From: an uncultured Anaerobiospirillum sp.
Lineage (GTDB): Bacteria > Pseudomonadota > Gammaproteobacteria > Enterobacterales > Succinivibrionaceae
Length of the DNA stretch: 64,000 nt
Assembly (NCBI GenBank): GCA_944390115.1
Contig: CALXOW010000005.1
Span: 28,843-92,842, forward strand
Reading direction: 5' to 3'
In this document: one piece after another, positions 16,318-24,165 of the stretch
Layout of the letters: each line of letters opens with the position of its first letter
Numbering within the stretch: the first letter of the stretch is position 1
Translations under genes and position numbers: made by a program
Notes under the pieces: generated by a model
Database searches by the model: none
Seen by the model: the letters and a program-made list of their open reading frames with translations, nothing else
Told to the model about the DNA's origin: nothing

Positions 16318-16419
16318 TAGCCCGTAAAGCAGCTTAGGCCCTTAAGGGCCTAGGCTTGGGATAAGGAGCGCAACGGTAGCATAAAGCGGTAGCGTACCGG
16401 CAAAACAAAGAGGTAGGAC

Positions 16420-17112
16420 ATGACCAAGTTACAAAAGGCGATGTTAGTAGGGCTAATGCCTTTCCTGCTCACGGGTTGTGCGCTTGATGCATTAGGCCCG
16501 CAGCCGGACGATCCTGATTTTGCTCCTGCCTTGCCGGAAGAAGATTACACTACGGCAGTGCCAACCGGCTCGCTTTTTAATCCTTATTCCTCCAATAACG
16601 GCCTGTACACCGATACCCGTGCCCACAAGGTCGGCGACTTAATCTCGGTGCAGTTAGACGAGCGTACCAGCGCCTCGAAGAATGCTGGTACCACCTTAGG
16701 CAAGAGCAATAGCATTGGCTTTGGTGCGTTGGCAGTGGGCGGCCGTCCAGTGACGATCAATGGTTACGATACCTCGGCTAGCCTCAGCAACACCTCAGAT
16801 TTTGAAGGCAACTCCGACGCGAGCCAGTCCAACAGCTTAACCGGTAATATCTCGGTGAGCGTGGTCAAGGTCTTAGCCAACGGCAATCTGGTGGTGCGCG
16901 GCGAGAAGTGGCTCATGCTCAATAACGGCAATGAGTACATCCGCGTCACTGGTATCGTGCGCTCTGAGGACGTCAGCTCCGACAACACGGTTTCGTCGCA
17001 GCGTATCGCCAATGCCCGCATCCAATACGGTGGCACCGGCGACTTTGCTGACACCCAAGAGCGTGGCTTTATCAGCCGCTTCTTCAACAGCGCCTTTAAC
17101 ATCTTCTTCTAA
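16420..17112 (+). CDS. flgH: flagellar L-ring lipoprotein FlgH
   Basis: FlgH forms the L-ring in the outer membrane. The 230-aa protein has a lipoprotein signal peptide with lipobox LLTGC near residues 16-20. It also has the FlgH core motifs HKVGDLISVQLDERTSASKN, GNLVVRGEKWL and NGNEYIRVTGIVR, and ends FISRFFNSAFNIFF. AGAGG precedes the ATG. About 100 bases after flgG. Confidence 0.96.
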   Translation: MTKLQKAMLVGLMPFLLTGCALDALGPQPDDPDFAPALPEEDYTTAVPTGSLFNPYSSNNGLYTDTRAHKVGDLISVQLDERTSASKNAGTTLGKSNSIGFGALAVGGRPVTINGYDTSASLSNTSDFEGNSDASQSNSLTGNISVSVVKVLANGNLVVRGEKWLMLNNGNEYIRVTGIVRSEDVSSDNTVSSQRIANARIQYGGTGDFADTQERGFISRFFNSAFNIFF

Positions 17113-17127
17113 GCCAAGGAGCTCAGA

Positions 17128-17192
17128 GCTAGCGCGCAGCTAGGCTCGCGCAAGCTAGCGCGAAGTTAGCGCGAAGTAAGCGCGAAGTTAGC
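17128..17192 (+). repeat. short tandem repeat before flgI
   Basis: Units close to GCGCGAAGTTA recur three to four times between flgH and flgI, preceded by GCTAGCGCG palindromic pieces. The region could form alternative hairpins in the flgH-flgI transcript. Confidence 0.55.
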
Positions 17193-17270
17193 ACTCAGTC
17201 AGGGCTAAGCGACAAGCATTAAGCTTAAGAGGGTAAGGCTCGGTTAGGACGTAGGTCAGGATAGTAGGTT

Positions 17271-18383
17271 ATGCGCATTTATAAATTTCTTTTCGCTTTA
17301 GTCTGCTGTGTGCTCACTCTGGGCGCAACCATGACCACCACCCAGGCCGCTCGCCTTAAAGACTTGGCCTCGGTGCAGGGTGTGCGCAGCAACCAATTGA
17401 TCGGTTACGGTCTGGTGGCTGGTTTAGCCGGTACCGGTGAGAGTAACTCTGACTTCACCGAGCAGACCTTCCGCTCGATGCTCAACAACTTTGGCATCAA
17501 GGTTCCAGATAACGTCACCTTAAAGATTTCTGACGTCGCTCCAGTGGTCGTGCACGCGGAACTGCCTCCATTTGCCAAGCCGGGTCAGCAAGTTGATATC
17601 ACGGTTTCAGCGATCGGCGAGGCCGAGTCGCTGCGTGGTGGCTCGCTCTTGCAAACCATGCTGCGTGGTATTGACGGCAACGTCTATGCGGTCGCCCAAG
17701 GCTCCTTAGTCGTCGGTGGCTTAGGCGTATCCGGTGCCGACGGCTCGCGCGTCGTGGTCAACACTCCAACCGTTGGTCGTATTCCTAACGGTGCCACGGT
17801 CGAGCGTGAGGTTCCAACTGACTTTAACTTAACCGACAGCATCACTTGGAACTTAGATCGCCCAGATTTCACCACGGCTAAGAACGTCGCGGACACCATC
17901 AACAGCATCTTTGGTCAAGGCTCGGCCGTGGCCCAAGACGCAGTTTCGATTCGCGTTACGGCCCCACGTGACCCAAGCAAGCGCGTGGAGTTCATGGCCT
18001 CCTTAGAGAACCTCGATATCGCTGAGGGCCAAGAAGATGCCCGTATCGTGGTTAACTCGCGTACTGGCACCATCGTCGTGGGCAGCAACGTGCGCTTAAA
18101 GCCAGTGGCCGTAACTCACGGTGGCCTAACCGTCACGGTCAGCGAAGACCCACAAGTATCGCAGCCTGCTCCATTTAGCCAAGGCCGCACGGCTGTGGTT
18201 CCAAACTCCAATATCAACGTCGAGGAAAAGCAGGGCCGCATGTTCAAATTTGACCCAGGCACCACCCTCGATGATTTGGTCCGCGCCATCAACGAAGTAG
18301 GCTTAGCCCCAGGCGACTTGATGTCGGTATTAGAGGCCTTAGACCAAGCCGGTGCGATTGAAGGCCGCTTAGTCATCATCTAA
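17271..18383 (+). CDS. flgI: flagellar P-ring protein FlgI
   Basis: FlgI polymerises around the rod in the periplasm with help from FlgA. The 370-aa product has a Sec signal peptide (cleavage after TTQAA, near residue 27) and the family motifs [48 protein letters not shown] and [20 protein letters not shown]. Length is typical. It is the last flagellar gene; flgJ, which usually follows, is not here, and a terminator comes 27 bases later. Confidence 0.97.
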   Translation: MRIYKFLFALVCCVLTLGATMTTTQAARLKDLASVQGVRSNQLIGYGLVAGLAGTGESNSDFTEQTFRSMLNNFGIKVPDNVTLKISDVAPVVVHAELPPFAKPGQQVDITVSAIGEAESLRGGSLLQTMLRGIDGNVYAVAQGSLVVGGLGVSGADGSRVVVNTPTVGRIPNGATVEREVPTDFNLTDSITWNLDRPDFTTAKNVADTINSIFGQGSAVAQDAVSIRVTAPRDPSKRVEFMASLENLDIAEGQEDARIVVNSRTGTIVVGSNVRLKPVAVTHGGLTVTVSEDPQVSQPAPFSQGRTAVVPNSNINVEEKQGRMFKFDPGTTLDDLVRAINEVGLAPGDLMSVLEALDQAGAIEGRLVII

Positions 18384-18409
18384 GCAGCACAAGCAAAAAT
18401 AAAAAGAAG

Positions 18410-18440
18410 CGGGAGGCCACAAGCTTCCCGTTTTCGTCTT
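18410..18440 (+). terminator. terminator after flgI
   Basis: CGGGAGGC at 18410-18417 pairs with GCTTCCCG at 18423-18430 (one G-T pair) and is followed by TTTTCGTCTT. It ends the flagellar unit. Confidence 0.8.
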
Positions 18441-18578
18441 TGCGCTCAGCGCACGGAAGGTAGAGCAGCCTTAGCAGCTTGGCTCAGGCCATTTCCCGCA
18501 TTTAGGCCAGGTAGGATTGGCTCAGCCTACCATTGGCGTGATTGCTCGGGGCTCAATGCTGGGTTGAGCCCGACCCGC

Positions 18579-18674
18579 TTATGAGCGGTTAATTAAAATG
18601 GCAAGGAACAACATCGTTGCCGAGAAGAAAGCGCATAATGCGATAAAGATCCAATCCATCCACGTGAAGTCCAT
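18579..18674 (-). CDS. 31-aa single-pass membrane microprotein, copy 1
   Basis: The minus-strand ORF encodes MDFTWMDWIFIALCAFFSAT followed by a hydrophobic stretch and a C-terminal NRS. GAGG lies six bases before the ATG. One transmembrane helix spans about residues 8-28, with acidic residues before it and Arg at the end, which predicts N-out/C-in. It is too short for normal gene finders. Copies 2 and 3 keep MDxxWMDW, IA-CA-F and the AIL-NR end, and the differences are clustered in the helix. The function is unknown. Candidates are a small subunit of a membrane complex or a type I toxin-like peptide. Confidence 0.75.
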   Translation of the reverse strand: MDFTWMDWIFIALCAFFSATMLFLAILINRS

Positions 18675-18894
18675 TTGGCACCTCAATTTCTAAAAGCGCT
18701 GGTTTTAGCCACACGGCTTCTAACTTGTACCAGCTGTTCACACCTATTAAAAGATGCTGGTGACCTAAAATCTTTCGCTCTATGCGCAAGGATAGTGGTG
18801 GTTAGCAACGCTCGGCTTTTATGGTTGGCTGCTCGCTGCCTCTGGGCTAAACGACATGTGTGAGCTCTTGCTCATGAAATCCGTGCCTTAGAGA

Positions 18895-18918
18895 CAAAAC
18901 AGCCTCAGCGGCTAGGCT
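18895..18918 (-). terminator. terminator of microprotein copy 2 unit
   Basis: On the minus strand AGCCTAGC pairs with GCTGAGGCT (small mismatch) and is followed by GTTTTGTC. The same hairpin recurs in the copy 3 unit. Confidence 0.55.
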
Positions 18919-18936
18919 AAGACTATTTCCCGAATT

Positions 18937-18968
18937 TAGGCTGATTGAGATAGGATTGGTTCAGCCTA
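18937..18968 (-). repeat. hairpin in the 3' tail of microprotein copy 2
   Basis: TAGGCTGA and TCAGCCTA are perfect eight-base inverted arms. The same arms occur at 19475-19513 after copy 3 and in a weaker form after copy 1 (about 18502-18528). A conserved GGGAAATAG follows on the minus strand. Confidence 0.7.
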
Positions 18969-19004
18969 CTATTTTCTGCGTGATGACTGCGGTGCTAAAT
19001 GCCG

Positions 19005-19100
19005 TTATAAGCGGTTAAGCAGAATGGCATAGAACACTGCCGATGCACCGAACAAAGCGCATAATGCGATAAAAACCCAATCCATCCAGTTAAGATCCAT
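19005..19100 (-). CDS. 31-aa single-pass membrane microprotein, copy 2
   Basis: The peptide starts MDLNWMDWVFIALCALFGAS and ends AILLNRL. GAGG lies five bases before the ATG at 19100. A longer open frame reaches 19433 but lacks a ribosome site and would cover the conserved promoter-like region, so the short form is preferred. A minus-strand TATAAT sits at 19171-19176 about 70 bases upstream, and two conserved hairpins lie downstream, so this looks like an independent transcription unit of about 250 bases. Unlike copy 1 in the second half of the helix, nearly identical to copy 3. Confidence 0.78.
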   Translation of the reverse strand: MDLNWMDWVFIALCALFGASAVFYAILLNRL

Positions 19101-19170
19101 TTGCACCTCGATTTTCAAAAGCACTGGTTTGAGCCACACGGCTCCTAAATTGCGCCAGATGGTACTGACC

Positions 19171-19176
19171 ATTATA
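19171..19176 (-). promoter_or_regulatory. -10-like element before microprotein copy 2
   Basis: The minus strand reads TATAAT in a block (AACCTCTTATAATG) that is conserved before copy 3 at 19722-19727 and as TTTAAT before copy 1 at 18746-18751. No strong -35 is seen. Confidence 0.5.
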
Positions 19177-19430
19177 AGAGGTTTGCGACCTGAAAGCAGT
19201 GCTTTTTGCTGCAGGCTTGTGAGTCTCCTACCCCTCTGGGCCTGGAAAGCAAGCCAAATATTCAGACGGGGACAGGTTAATGCGTCGACCACACCGGCTG
19301 TGCTTTTTGGCGCGGCCGTGGTTAGCAATGCTCGGCTTTTCTGTTGGTCTGTCCGTTCCAGCCGTGCACACCGAGCCCAGCGACAAGAGATAGTGCATGT
19401 TCGCAGCTCATAAAAGCCATGCTTTAGAAA

Positions 19431-19460
19431 CAAAACAGCCTTAGCTGTTAGGCCAAGGCT
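19431..19460 (-). terminator. terminator of microprotein copy 3 unit
   Basis: On the minus strand AGCCTTGGC pairs with GCTAAGGCT (one G-T pair) and is followed by GTTTTGTTT. Confidence 0.65.
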
Positions 19461-19474
19461 ATTTCCCGAGAATT

Positions 19475-19513
19475 TAGGCTGATTGCTGATTGAGATAGGA
19501 TTGGTTCAGCCTA
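19475..19513 (-). repeat. hairpin in the 3' tail of microprotein copy 3
   Basis: TAGGCTGA at 19475-19482 and TCAGCCTA at 19506-19513, as after copy 2, with a slightly longer loop. Confidence 0.7.
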
Positions 19514-19549
19514 CTATTTTCTGCGTGATGACTGCGGTGCTAAATGCCG

Positions 19550-19645
19550 TTATAAGCGGTTAAGCAGAATGGCATAGAACACTGCCGATGCTCCGAACAA
19601 GGCGCAGAATGCGATAAAAACCCAATCCATCCAGGTGAAATCCAT
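19550..19645 (-). CDS. 31-aa single-pass membrane microprotein, copy 3
   Basis: The peptide starts MDFTWMDWVFIAFCALFGAS and ends AILLNRL, differing from copy 2 at only three positions. GAGG lies six bases before the ATG. The upstream block with TATAAT at 19722-19727 and the downstream hairpins match copy 2. This is the member nearest to the 182-aa membrane protein gene, which is on the same strand 200 bases upstream. Confidence 0.78.
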   Translation of the reverse strand: MDFTWMDWVFIAFCALFGASAVFYAILLNRL

Positions 19646-19721
19646 TTTAAACCTCGACTTTCAAAAAAAAAGCACTTGCTTGACTAGCAAGGTTCCTAAA
19701 TTGCGCCAGATGTTATTGAGC

Positions 19722-19727
19722 ATTATA
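19722..19727 (-). promoter_or_regulatory. -10-like element before microprotein copy 3
   Basis: Minus-strand TATAAT in the same conserved block as before copy 2, 77 bases upstream of the start codon. Confidence 0.5.
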
Positions 19728-19850
19728 AGAGGTTTGCGACCTGAAAGCTGTGATTTTTGCAAACCAGCTTGTGAGTCGCATTCCTCTTGTAATATTGCCC
19801 TTTTACCGCTGGCTTGCAATCAGTGGGGCCTAGGTCAATGAAGACCAAGA

Positions 19851-20399
19851 CTAACTCTGATCAGAGTTTTGGTTCTCAGGTTTAGTTTGACCCTTTTCTT
19901 GGGCTGTTTCAGCTCCAGTGGTGGCAGAGTATCCTTGGTTAACGGTTACTTTATCTGCCTTGCTTGGGGCAATGATTATGACATTACCCCTTGAGTCAAG
20001 TGAGATATCAGCAGAAGTCTCAGCTTTACCGTTAGCATCAACCTTAGACTCAAGCACAATGTGAACATCAGTCTTTAGACTGTTCTCAGTCTGTGCAGAG
20101 TTTACACCGGCACCGTCAGAAGCAGACGGTGCTTTACCTCCATCACTGGAGTTGGCTTGAGGTGATGGGCTATCTTTCAAATCATTCAAGGTGGTGTAAA
20201 TGGTCCAACCAATAACGATCGTGGCGACGCTTAGCCCTGCCAGTGCTAACGAACAGCCGATAAAGAGCGTAGGCTCTTCGTTGAAGGTGATATCGAAGGC
20301 CAAATAAAGGCCAATTGAGATCGTGGTTCCCAGCATCCAGACAAAGCACTTGTTGCAGTAGCTCAACTTGCGCTCTGTATAGACTCGATTGATAATCAT
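19851..20399 (-). CDS. two-helix membrane protein with polar C-terminal tail (182 aa)
   Basis: The protein starts MIINRVYTERKLSYCNKCFV. Two membrane segments are visible at about residues 18-42 and 50-74, then a 108-residue polar tail rich in Ser, Asp, Lys and Gln with a central strand-like part (VHIVLESKVDANGKAETSAD). The tail is probably cytoplasmic or periplasmic; topology is not clear. The ATG at 20399 follows GGAG on the minus strand; the longer frame to 20606 covers inverted repeats and has no ribosome site. No family recognised. The gene precedes the three microprotein units on the same strand. Confidence 0.65.
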   Translation of the reverse strand: MIINRVYTERKLSYCNKCFVWMLGTTISIGLYLAFDITFNEEPTLFIGCSLALAGLSVATIVIGWTIYTTLNDLKDSPSPQANSSDGGKAPSASDGAGVNSAQTENSLKTDVHIVLESKVDANGKAETSADISLDSRGNVIIIAPSKADKVTVNQGYSATTGAETAQEKGQTKPENQNSDQS

Positions 20400-20430
20400 C
20401 GCGTCTCTCCGCTTGGAGTTAGTAGATAAC

Positions 20431-20448
20431 CTGCCGAGCGTTCGGCAG
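20431..20448 (-). promoter_or_regulatory. leader hairpin before the 182-aa membrane protein
   Basis: CTGCCGA and TCGGCAG form a perfect seven-pair stem with a four-base loop, 32 bases upstream of the start codon. It can also be read as a hairpin on the plus strand followed by TTGTTTT. Confidence 0.5.
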
Positions 20449-20459
20449 AGCCTTGTTTT

Positions 20460-20528
20460 AGCACAGGGGAGGTGATACTCTAAGCGGACATCCTCCTGCT
20501 GTCTTAAGCGAGGATTTTCCCCTGTGCT
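20460..20528. repeat. 10-bp inverted repeat around a 49-base spacer
   Basis: AGCACAGGGG at 20460-20469 and CCCCTGTGCT at 20519-20528 are perfect inverted arms; GGAGG/CCTCC inside allow an alternative fold. It is in the leader of the 182-aa gene and might be a regulatory structure. Confidence 0.5.
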
Positions 20529-20834
20529 GGCGGTATTGCTACAGCCTTGGTTTACAGGGATCCTAGAGCTGACATCTTGGTTTGTTTGCCTTCGAGCAAC
20601 TACCACATCGATCGAAAGCTAACGGGCCGTAATGTCAGTGTTGGAAGGAAAGAGTTAATCACCTTAGCTGTTTGGCCGTAATTAACTCTCCGTTCCCTAG
20701 GCCGTTGCTCTGGGCTTATCTGCCCTCGGTTTGGCGGGAGCGGTTGACTTGGTTTCTATCCTTGTTCTTAGTTTCTCAGGCCTTGATCGAGAATGGAAAC
20801 TTATGTCAATCGTTGCCGCCCAACGCAATTCAGT

Positions 20835-21340
20835 TTACCCCAATTTCCTCTTCACCCCCTTAAAATACCCGTTCAAAACATTTGACCAATGCGCCGGGAT
20901 GGTGGTGGTTGGTCATGTACTGTTGCGCTTACAGCGCCATTGGCTTGTTACCGATGAGCTGTCTAAGTGGTGGAAGAAACATTGGACTGTGGTCGTGGGT
21001 CACTGGTTGGGAAGGATGTGACCGTGACTAAAGTCAATAGTTGCGTTCCACGAAGTCAAGTGTATCCCATCTTTTGCCGCACCCCCTTAAAATACCCGCT
21101 CAAAACATTTGACCAATGCGCCGGGATGGAGATGGTTGGTCATGTACTGTTGCGCTTACAGCGCCATTGGCTCGTTACCGCTGCGCTGTCTAAGTGGTGG
21201 AAGAAATATTGGACTGTGGTCGTGGGTCATTGCTTGGGAAGGATGTGACCGTGACTAAAGTCAAACGTTGCGTTCCACGAAGTCAAGTGTACCCCATCTT
21301 TTGCCGTACCCTCTTAAAATACCCGTTCACTGCCTTCGCT
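20835..21340. repeat. 227-bp tandem direct repeat, about 2.3 copies
   Basis: The marker TTAAAATACCCG recurs at 20860, 21087 and 21314, exactly 227 bases apart, and nearly the whole interval is repeated with few changes. Each copy contains GCGCCGGGATGG, a GCGCTTACAGCGCC palindrome, and a GTCACGG/CCGTGAC element. Overlapping open frames exist on the plus strand but have no ribosome sites. On the minus strand each copy has a TACACT -10-like site. A repeated small RNA gene is possible; function unknown. Confidence 0.75.
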
Positions 21341-21510
21341 CTATGCGCCAGGATGGTGGGAATGTTCAACTGTTTTGGTGGGCTGTTCGCTGCCGCCGGG
21401 CCAAAAGAAAGGGTAAAGTGCATTAGCTCAGAGAGCTTGGGTAGCTATTCGAAGCTGCGTAGATGAAGGTGGCTGTTGGCGCTGTTGCTCGCGCTGAGGC
21501 TTGGTGGTGG

Positions 21511-21541
21511 GCGCAAAAAGGCCAACCGTGAGGTTGGCCTT
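21511..21541 (-). terminator. terminator of the orphan binding-protein gene
   Basis: AAGGCCAACC and GGTTGGCCTT form a perfect ten-pair stem, followed by TTTTTGCGC on the minus strand. Confidence 0.85.
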
Positions 21542-21593
21542 GGCTCAAGACTTAATGTAAGCAGGCTTGCCCTGCTGTGAACTCTTTTTTTTT

Positions 21594-22412
21594 TTACTCG
21601 GCGGCAGGGGCTTCAGCTTGAGCCTTTTCAGCGGCGATTTGCTCAGCGGTGCGGCCCTTGGTGTCCTGGCCAAACCACTTTAAGTGAATGGCGTCGAGCT
21701 CGCCGGAGGCGGTGATCTTATCTAAGCCCGAGTTGATCTTGTTTAACAGCTCCTCGTTGCCCTTGCGCATGGCAATGCCGTAGACGTCGGCCTGCTTCTC
21801 AAATTGTGGGTCAACAAAGTCGATTAAGGTGTCTAAGTTGGCCTTTTGCAGGTAGTAGAGGTTAACTGGACGGTCGTTGATGACAGCCTCGCAGCCACCA
21901 TTGGTCAGCTCTAAGATGGCATCAGGCTCGTTGTTTAAGGCCTTGACGTGATCTGGGCTAATCTTGTCGGCAAAGGCGTGGCCAGTGGTACCAATCTGAA
22001 CGCAAATGGTCTTGCCCTTTAAGGCGTCAGCGCTGGTGTACTCTTGAGCCTTATCCTTCTTGATAATGATCGAGAGCTTGGAGTTGTAGTAGCCCTTGGA
22101 GAAGTCGACGCGCTTCTTGCGCTCGTCGGTGATCGTCATGCCCGAGATAATGAGGTCGAGGTTGCCGGTCAAAATCGATGGGATTAAGCCGTCAAAAGGC
22201 ATCGACTCAATCTGAATCTCATCACCATTAACCTTGGCAATGGCGTTGATGACGTCGAGGTCAAAGCCAATTGGCGTGCCTTCGCTGTCAACAAACTCAA
22301 ATGGAGCAAAGGTTGGGTGAGTGCCCACGCGTAAGGTCTGAGCAAAAGTGGTCGAGCTCAGGGCAGCGCATAAACCTGCGCCTAAGACTAAGGCAGACAG
22401 TAACTTCTTCAT
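21594..22412 (-). CDS. amino-acid ABC transporter periplasmic binding protein (HisJ/GlnH family)
   Basis: The 272-aa protein has a Sec signal peptide (MKKLLSALVLGAGLCAALSS, cleavage near TFA) and the family 3 solute-binding motifs: LRVGTHPTFAPFEFVDSEG, GFDLDVINAIAK, GNLDLIISGMTITDERKKRV, LKGKTICVQIGTTG. This group binds polar amino acids such as Arg, His, Gln or cystine; the substrate cannot be decided. A C-terminal Ala/Glu-rich tail of about 15 residues is extra. Start: ATG 22412 with AAGGA upstream; the TTG one codon before it is less likely. No permease or ATPase gene is adjacent, so it must dock on a transporter coded elsewhere. Confidence 0.85.
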   Translation of the reverse strand: MKKLLSALVLGAGLCAALSSTTFAQTLRVGTHPTFAPFEFVDSEGTPIGFDLDVINAIAKVNGDEIQIESMPFDGLIPSILTGNLDLIISGMTITDERKKRVDFSKGYYNSKLSIIIKKDKAQEYTSADALKGKTICVQIGTTGHAFADKISPDHVKALNNEPDAILELTNGGCEAVINDRPVNLYYLQKANLDTLIDFVDPQFEKQADVYGIAMRKGNEELLNKINSGLDKITASGELDAIHLKWFGQDTKGRTAEQIAAEKAQAEAPAAE

Positions 22413-22615
22413 CAATCACAAATCCTTGGTTTATTGGCGCTGCAAGAGCGCTGGCAATAGGGCGTCGCTGCGGCGCGGGCCCGTGTTTATTAGGAAATAG
22501 GGCGATTTTAGCACCGCTGTGGGGTACACTCAGGCGCTGATTTTTAATGGTGCACCGCTTGGTTTTAGTCAGTTGTCTTGAACCGATTTGGTGCGCTTTC
22601 CTAGATTGCGGGCAT

Positions 22616-22643
22616 TAAAAAGGGCGTGCCCGAAGGTACGCCC
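22616..22643 (-). terminator. hairpin with T-run downstream of mglC
   Basis: GGGCGTACC-TTCG-GGCACGCCC (one mismatch) followed by TTTTTAATG on the minus strand, about 290 bases after mglC. Confidence 0.65.
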
Positions 22644-22862
22644 CTAGGGCATCACATGCATGGTGTGGTGCCTTGAGACAAGGTTTTTTGGGATCTTAGC
22701 AAAAACAGCACCCTTGGTGCCAAGGAAATCGCTGCCGTGCTGCGTACGCGCCCAGAGTAGAGCTGTTTGCGCTCAGCTGCGTGCGCTCTGCGCTACGTTG
22801 TGGTGAGCGCGGTGGGAGCAGCGCGGGAACCGCGCGGGGCGGGCCTTGGCAGGTGCCATAAA

Positions 22863-22911
22863 GCCCTTGGCCCCGTAGGGGGCCAAGGGCGCCCTGGGCG
22901 GGGCCCAGGGA
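22863..22911 (-). terminator. double hairpin terminator region after mglC
   Basis: GCCCTTGGCCCC at 22863-22874 and GGGGCCAAGGGC at 22879-22890 form a perfect 12-pair stem. A second hairpin, CCCTGGGC/GCCCAGGG, sits next to it at 22892-22910, nearer mglC. Together they lie just after the mglC stop. Confidence 0.75.
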
Positions 22912-22933
22912 CTTGTTTTTGTTTGGTTGGGGA

Positions 22934-24154
22934 TTAGTTCTTCTTGCGGTACTTGCCCATATCAATAGCAACAGCGGTGGCAATAATGATGCCCTTGATG
23001 ACCTGCTGCCACATTGGCGATACCGAGATGAACTGTAAGCCGTAGGTGATAATGGTGAAGACGAACACACCAGCGATGATGCCGGAGACGGTTGCAATAC
23101 CACCCATCAGCGATACACCACCAACCACGCACGCGGCGATAGCGTCCAGCTCATAGCCCATACCGTATTGGTTGGTGGCACCAGCGGTACGTGCTGCTTC
23201 TAATACACCGGCTAAGCCATAGAGACCAGCGGCTAAGACGAAGATGAAGAGGTTGGTTGCGTAGACGTTAACACCTGCGACCACGGCGGCCTCACGGTTA
23301 CCACCTAAGGCGTAAACGTTCTTACCAAAGACGGTCTTGTTGAGGACGAACCAGATTGCTACGGTGACAACTGCGGCAATAGGAATCAGAATCGAGATAC
23401 CTGGGAAGCCGCCGCCCTGGAAGAATTTGGTCTGACCTAAGGCCGCAAAGTCTGGACGGACACCACCGATTGGCTGCGAGTTGTTAGGTGGTAAGTCGAA
23501 GTACAGGGAGCACGAACCGTAAACGATAACCGAGGTGGCCAAGGTTGCAATGAACGGGTGCATTTCGTACTGCGCTACCAAGAAGCCGTTTAGCGCACCG
23601 AACAGCATGCAGATCGCGATCGCAATAATGATCGGGATGAACAGTGGCAGTTGAGCCAGATCTGGGTAGAAGCGGTTGGCGTAGTCGGCCGTTTGCAGCA
23701 TCGAGGTGGAGATAACGGCAGCTAAGCCCACAATACGACCAGCGGACAGGTCGCAGCCTGCGATAATCAGGGTAAAGCAGATACCCAAGGCAATGATGAG
23801 CTTAGTTGACGACTGGGTCATAATATCCAAGACCACGCGAATCTGCATGAAGCGCGGTTGCAGGATACAAATGATCAAAACTAAGACCACCATCGCGATA
23901 ATGATCGCGTAATTGGTCAGGACGTTGTTGAGCGTCTTGGCATTTAAAACGATATCACGGGCACCTGGACGTGGATGGGTGTAGCGATAGCCGTTTTGGA
24001 TTGTCATCCATAAGCCTACCAACATCATGATGACAGGCAAATCGTACAAGGTCTTGATAGCGACGAAGTATAGGATGGCGCCTAATACAATTACGCCAGC
24101 GCCTAAGCCCGTCAGAGCCTTGTAGTAGGATTGTTGGGAAATGGTGTTAGCCAT
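22934..24154 (-). CDS. mglC: galactose/methyl-galactoside ABC transporter permease MglC
   Basis: MglC forms the membrane channel of the MglBAC sugar importer. The 406-aa protein has about ten membrane segments and the permease core (LIIALGICFTLIIAGCDLSA, GALNGFLVAQYEMHPFIATL, NVYALGGNREAAVVAGVNV). It is about 70 residues longer than E. coli MglC; the extra N-terminal part adds two hydrophobic segments (VIVLGAILYFVAI, VIMMLVGLWMTI) before a basic loop. AGAGG precedes the ATG. It follows mglA by 11 bases. Confidence 0.93.
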   Translation of the reverse strand: MANTISQQSYYKALTGLGAGVIVLGAILYFVAIKTLYDLPVIMMLVGLWMTIQNGYRYTHPRPGARDIVLNAKTLNNVLTNYAIIIAMVVLVLIICILQPRFMQIRVVLDIMTQSSTKLIIALGICFTLIIAGCDLSAGRIVGLAAVISTSMLQTADYANRFYPDLAQLPLFIPIIIAIAICMLFGALNGFLVAQYEMHPFIATLATSVIVYGSCSLYFDLPPNNSQPIGGVRPDFAALGQTKFFQGGGFPGISILIPIAAVVTVAIWFVLNKTVFGKNVYALGGNREAAVVAGVNVYATNLFIFVLAAGLYGLAGVLEAARTAGATNQYGMGYELDAIAACVVGGVSLMGGIATVSGIIAGVFVFTIITYGLQFISVSPMWQQVIKGIIIATAVAIDMGKYRKKN

Positions 24155-24165
24155 ACAAACCTCTT

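Noticed and set aside
19005-19433. 142-aa leftward gene
   Set aside because: Only the last 31 codons are conserved among copies and preceded by GAGG; the rest covers the promoter-like block.
20731-21466. Chain of three 90-96-codon plus-strand frames
   Set aside because: They are the same frame repeated by the 227-bp unit and overlap each other; no ribosome sites.
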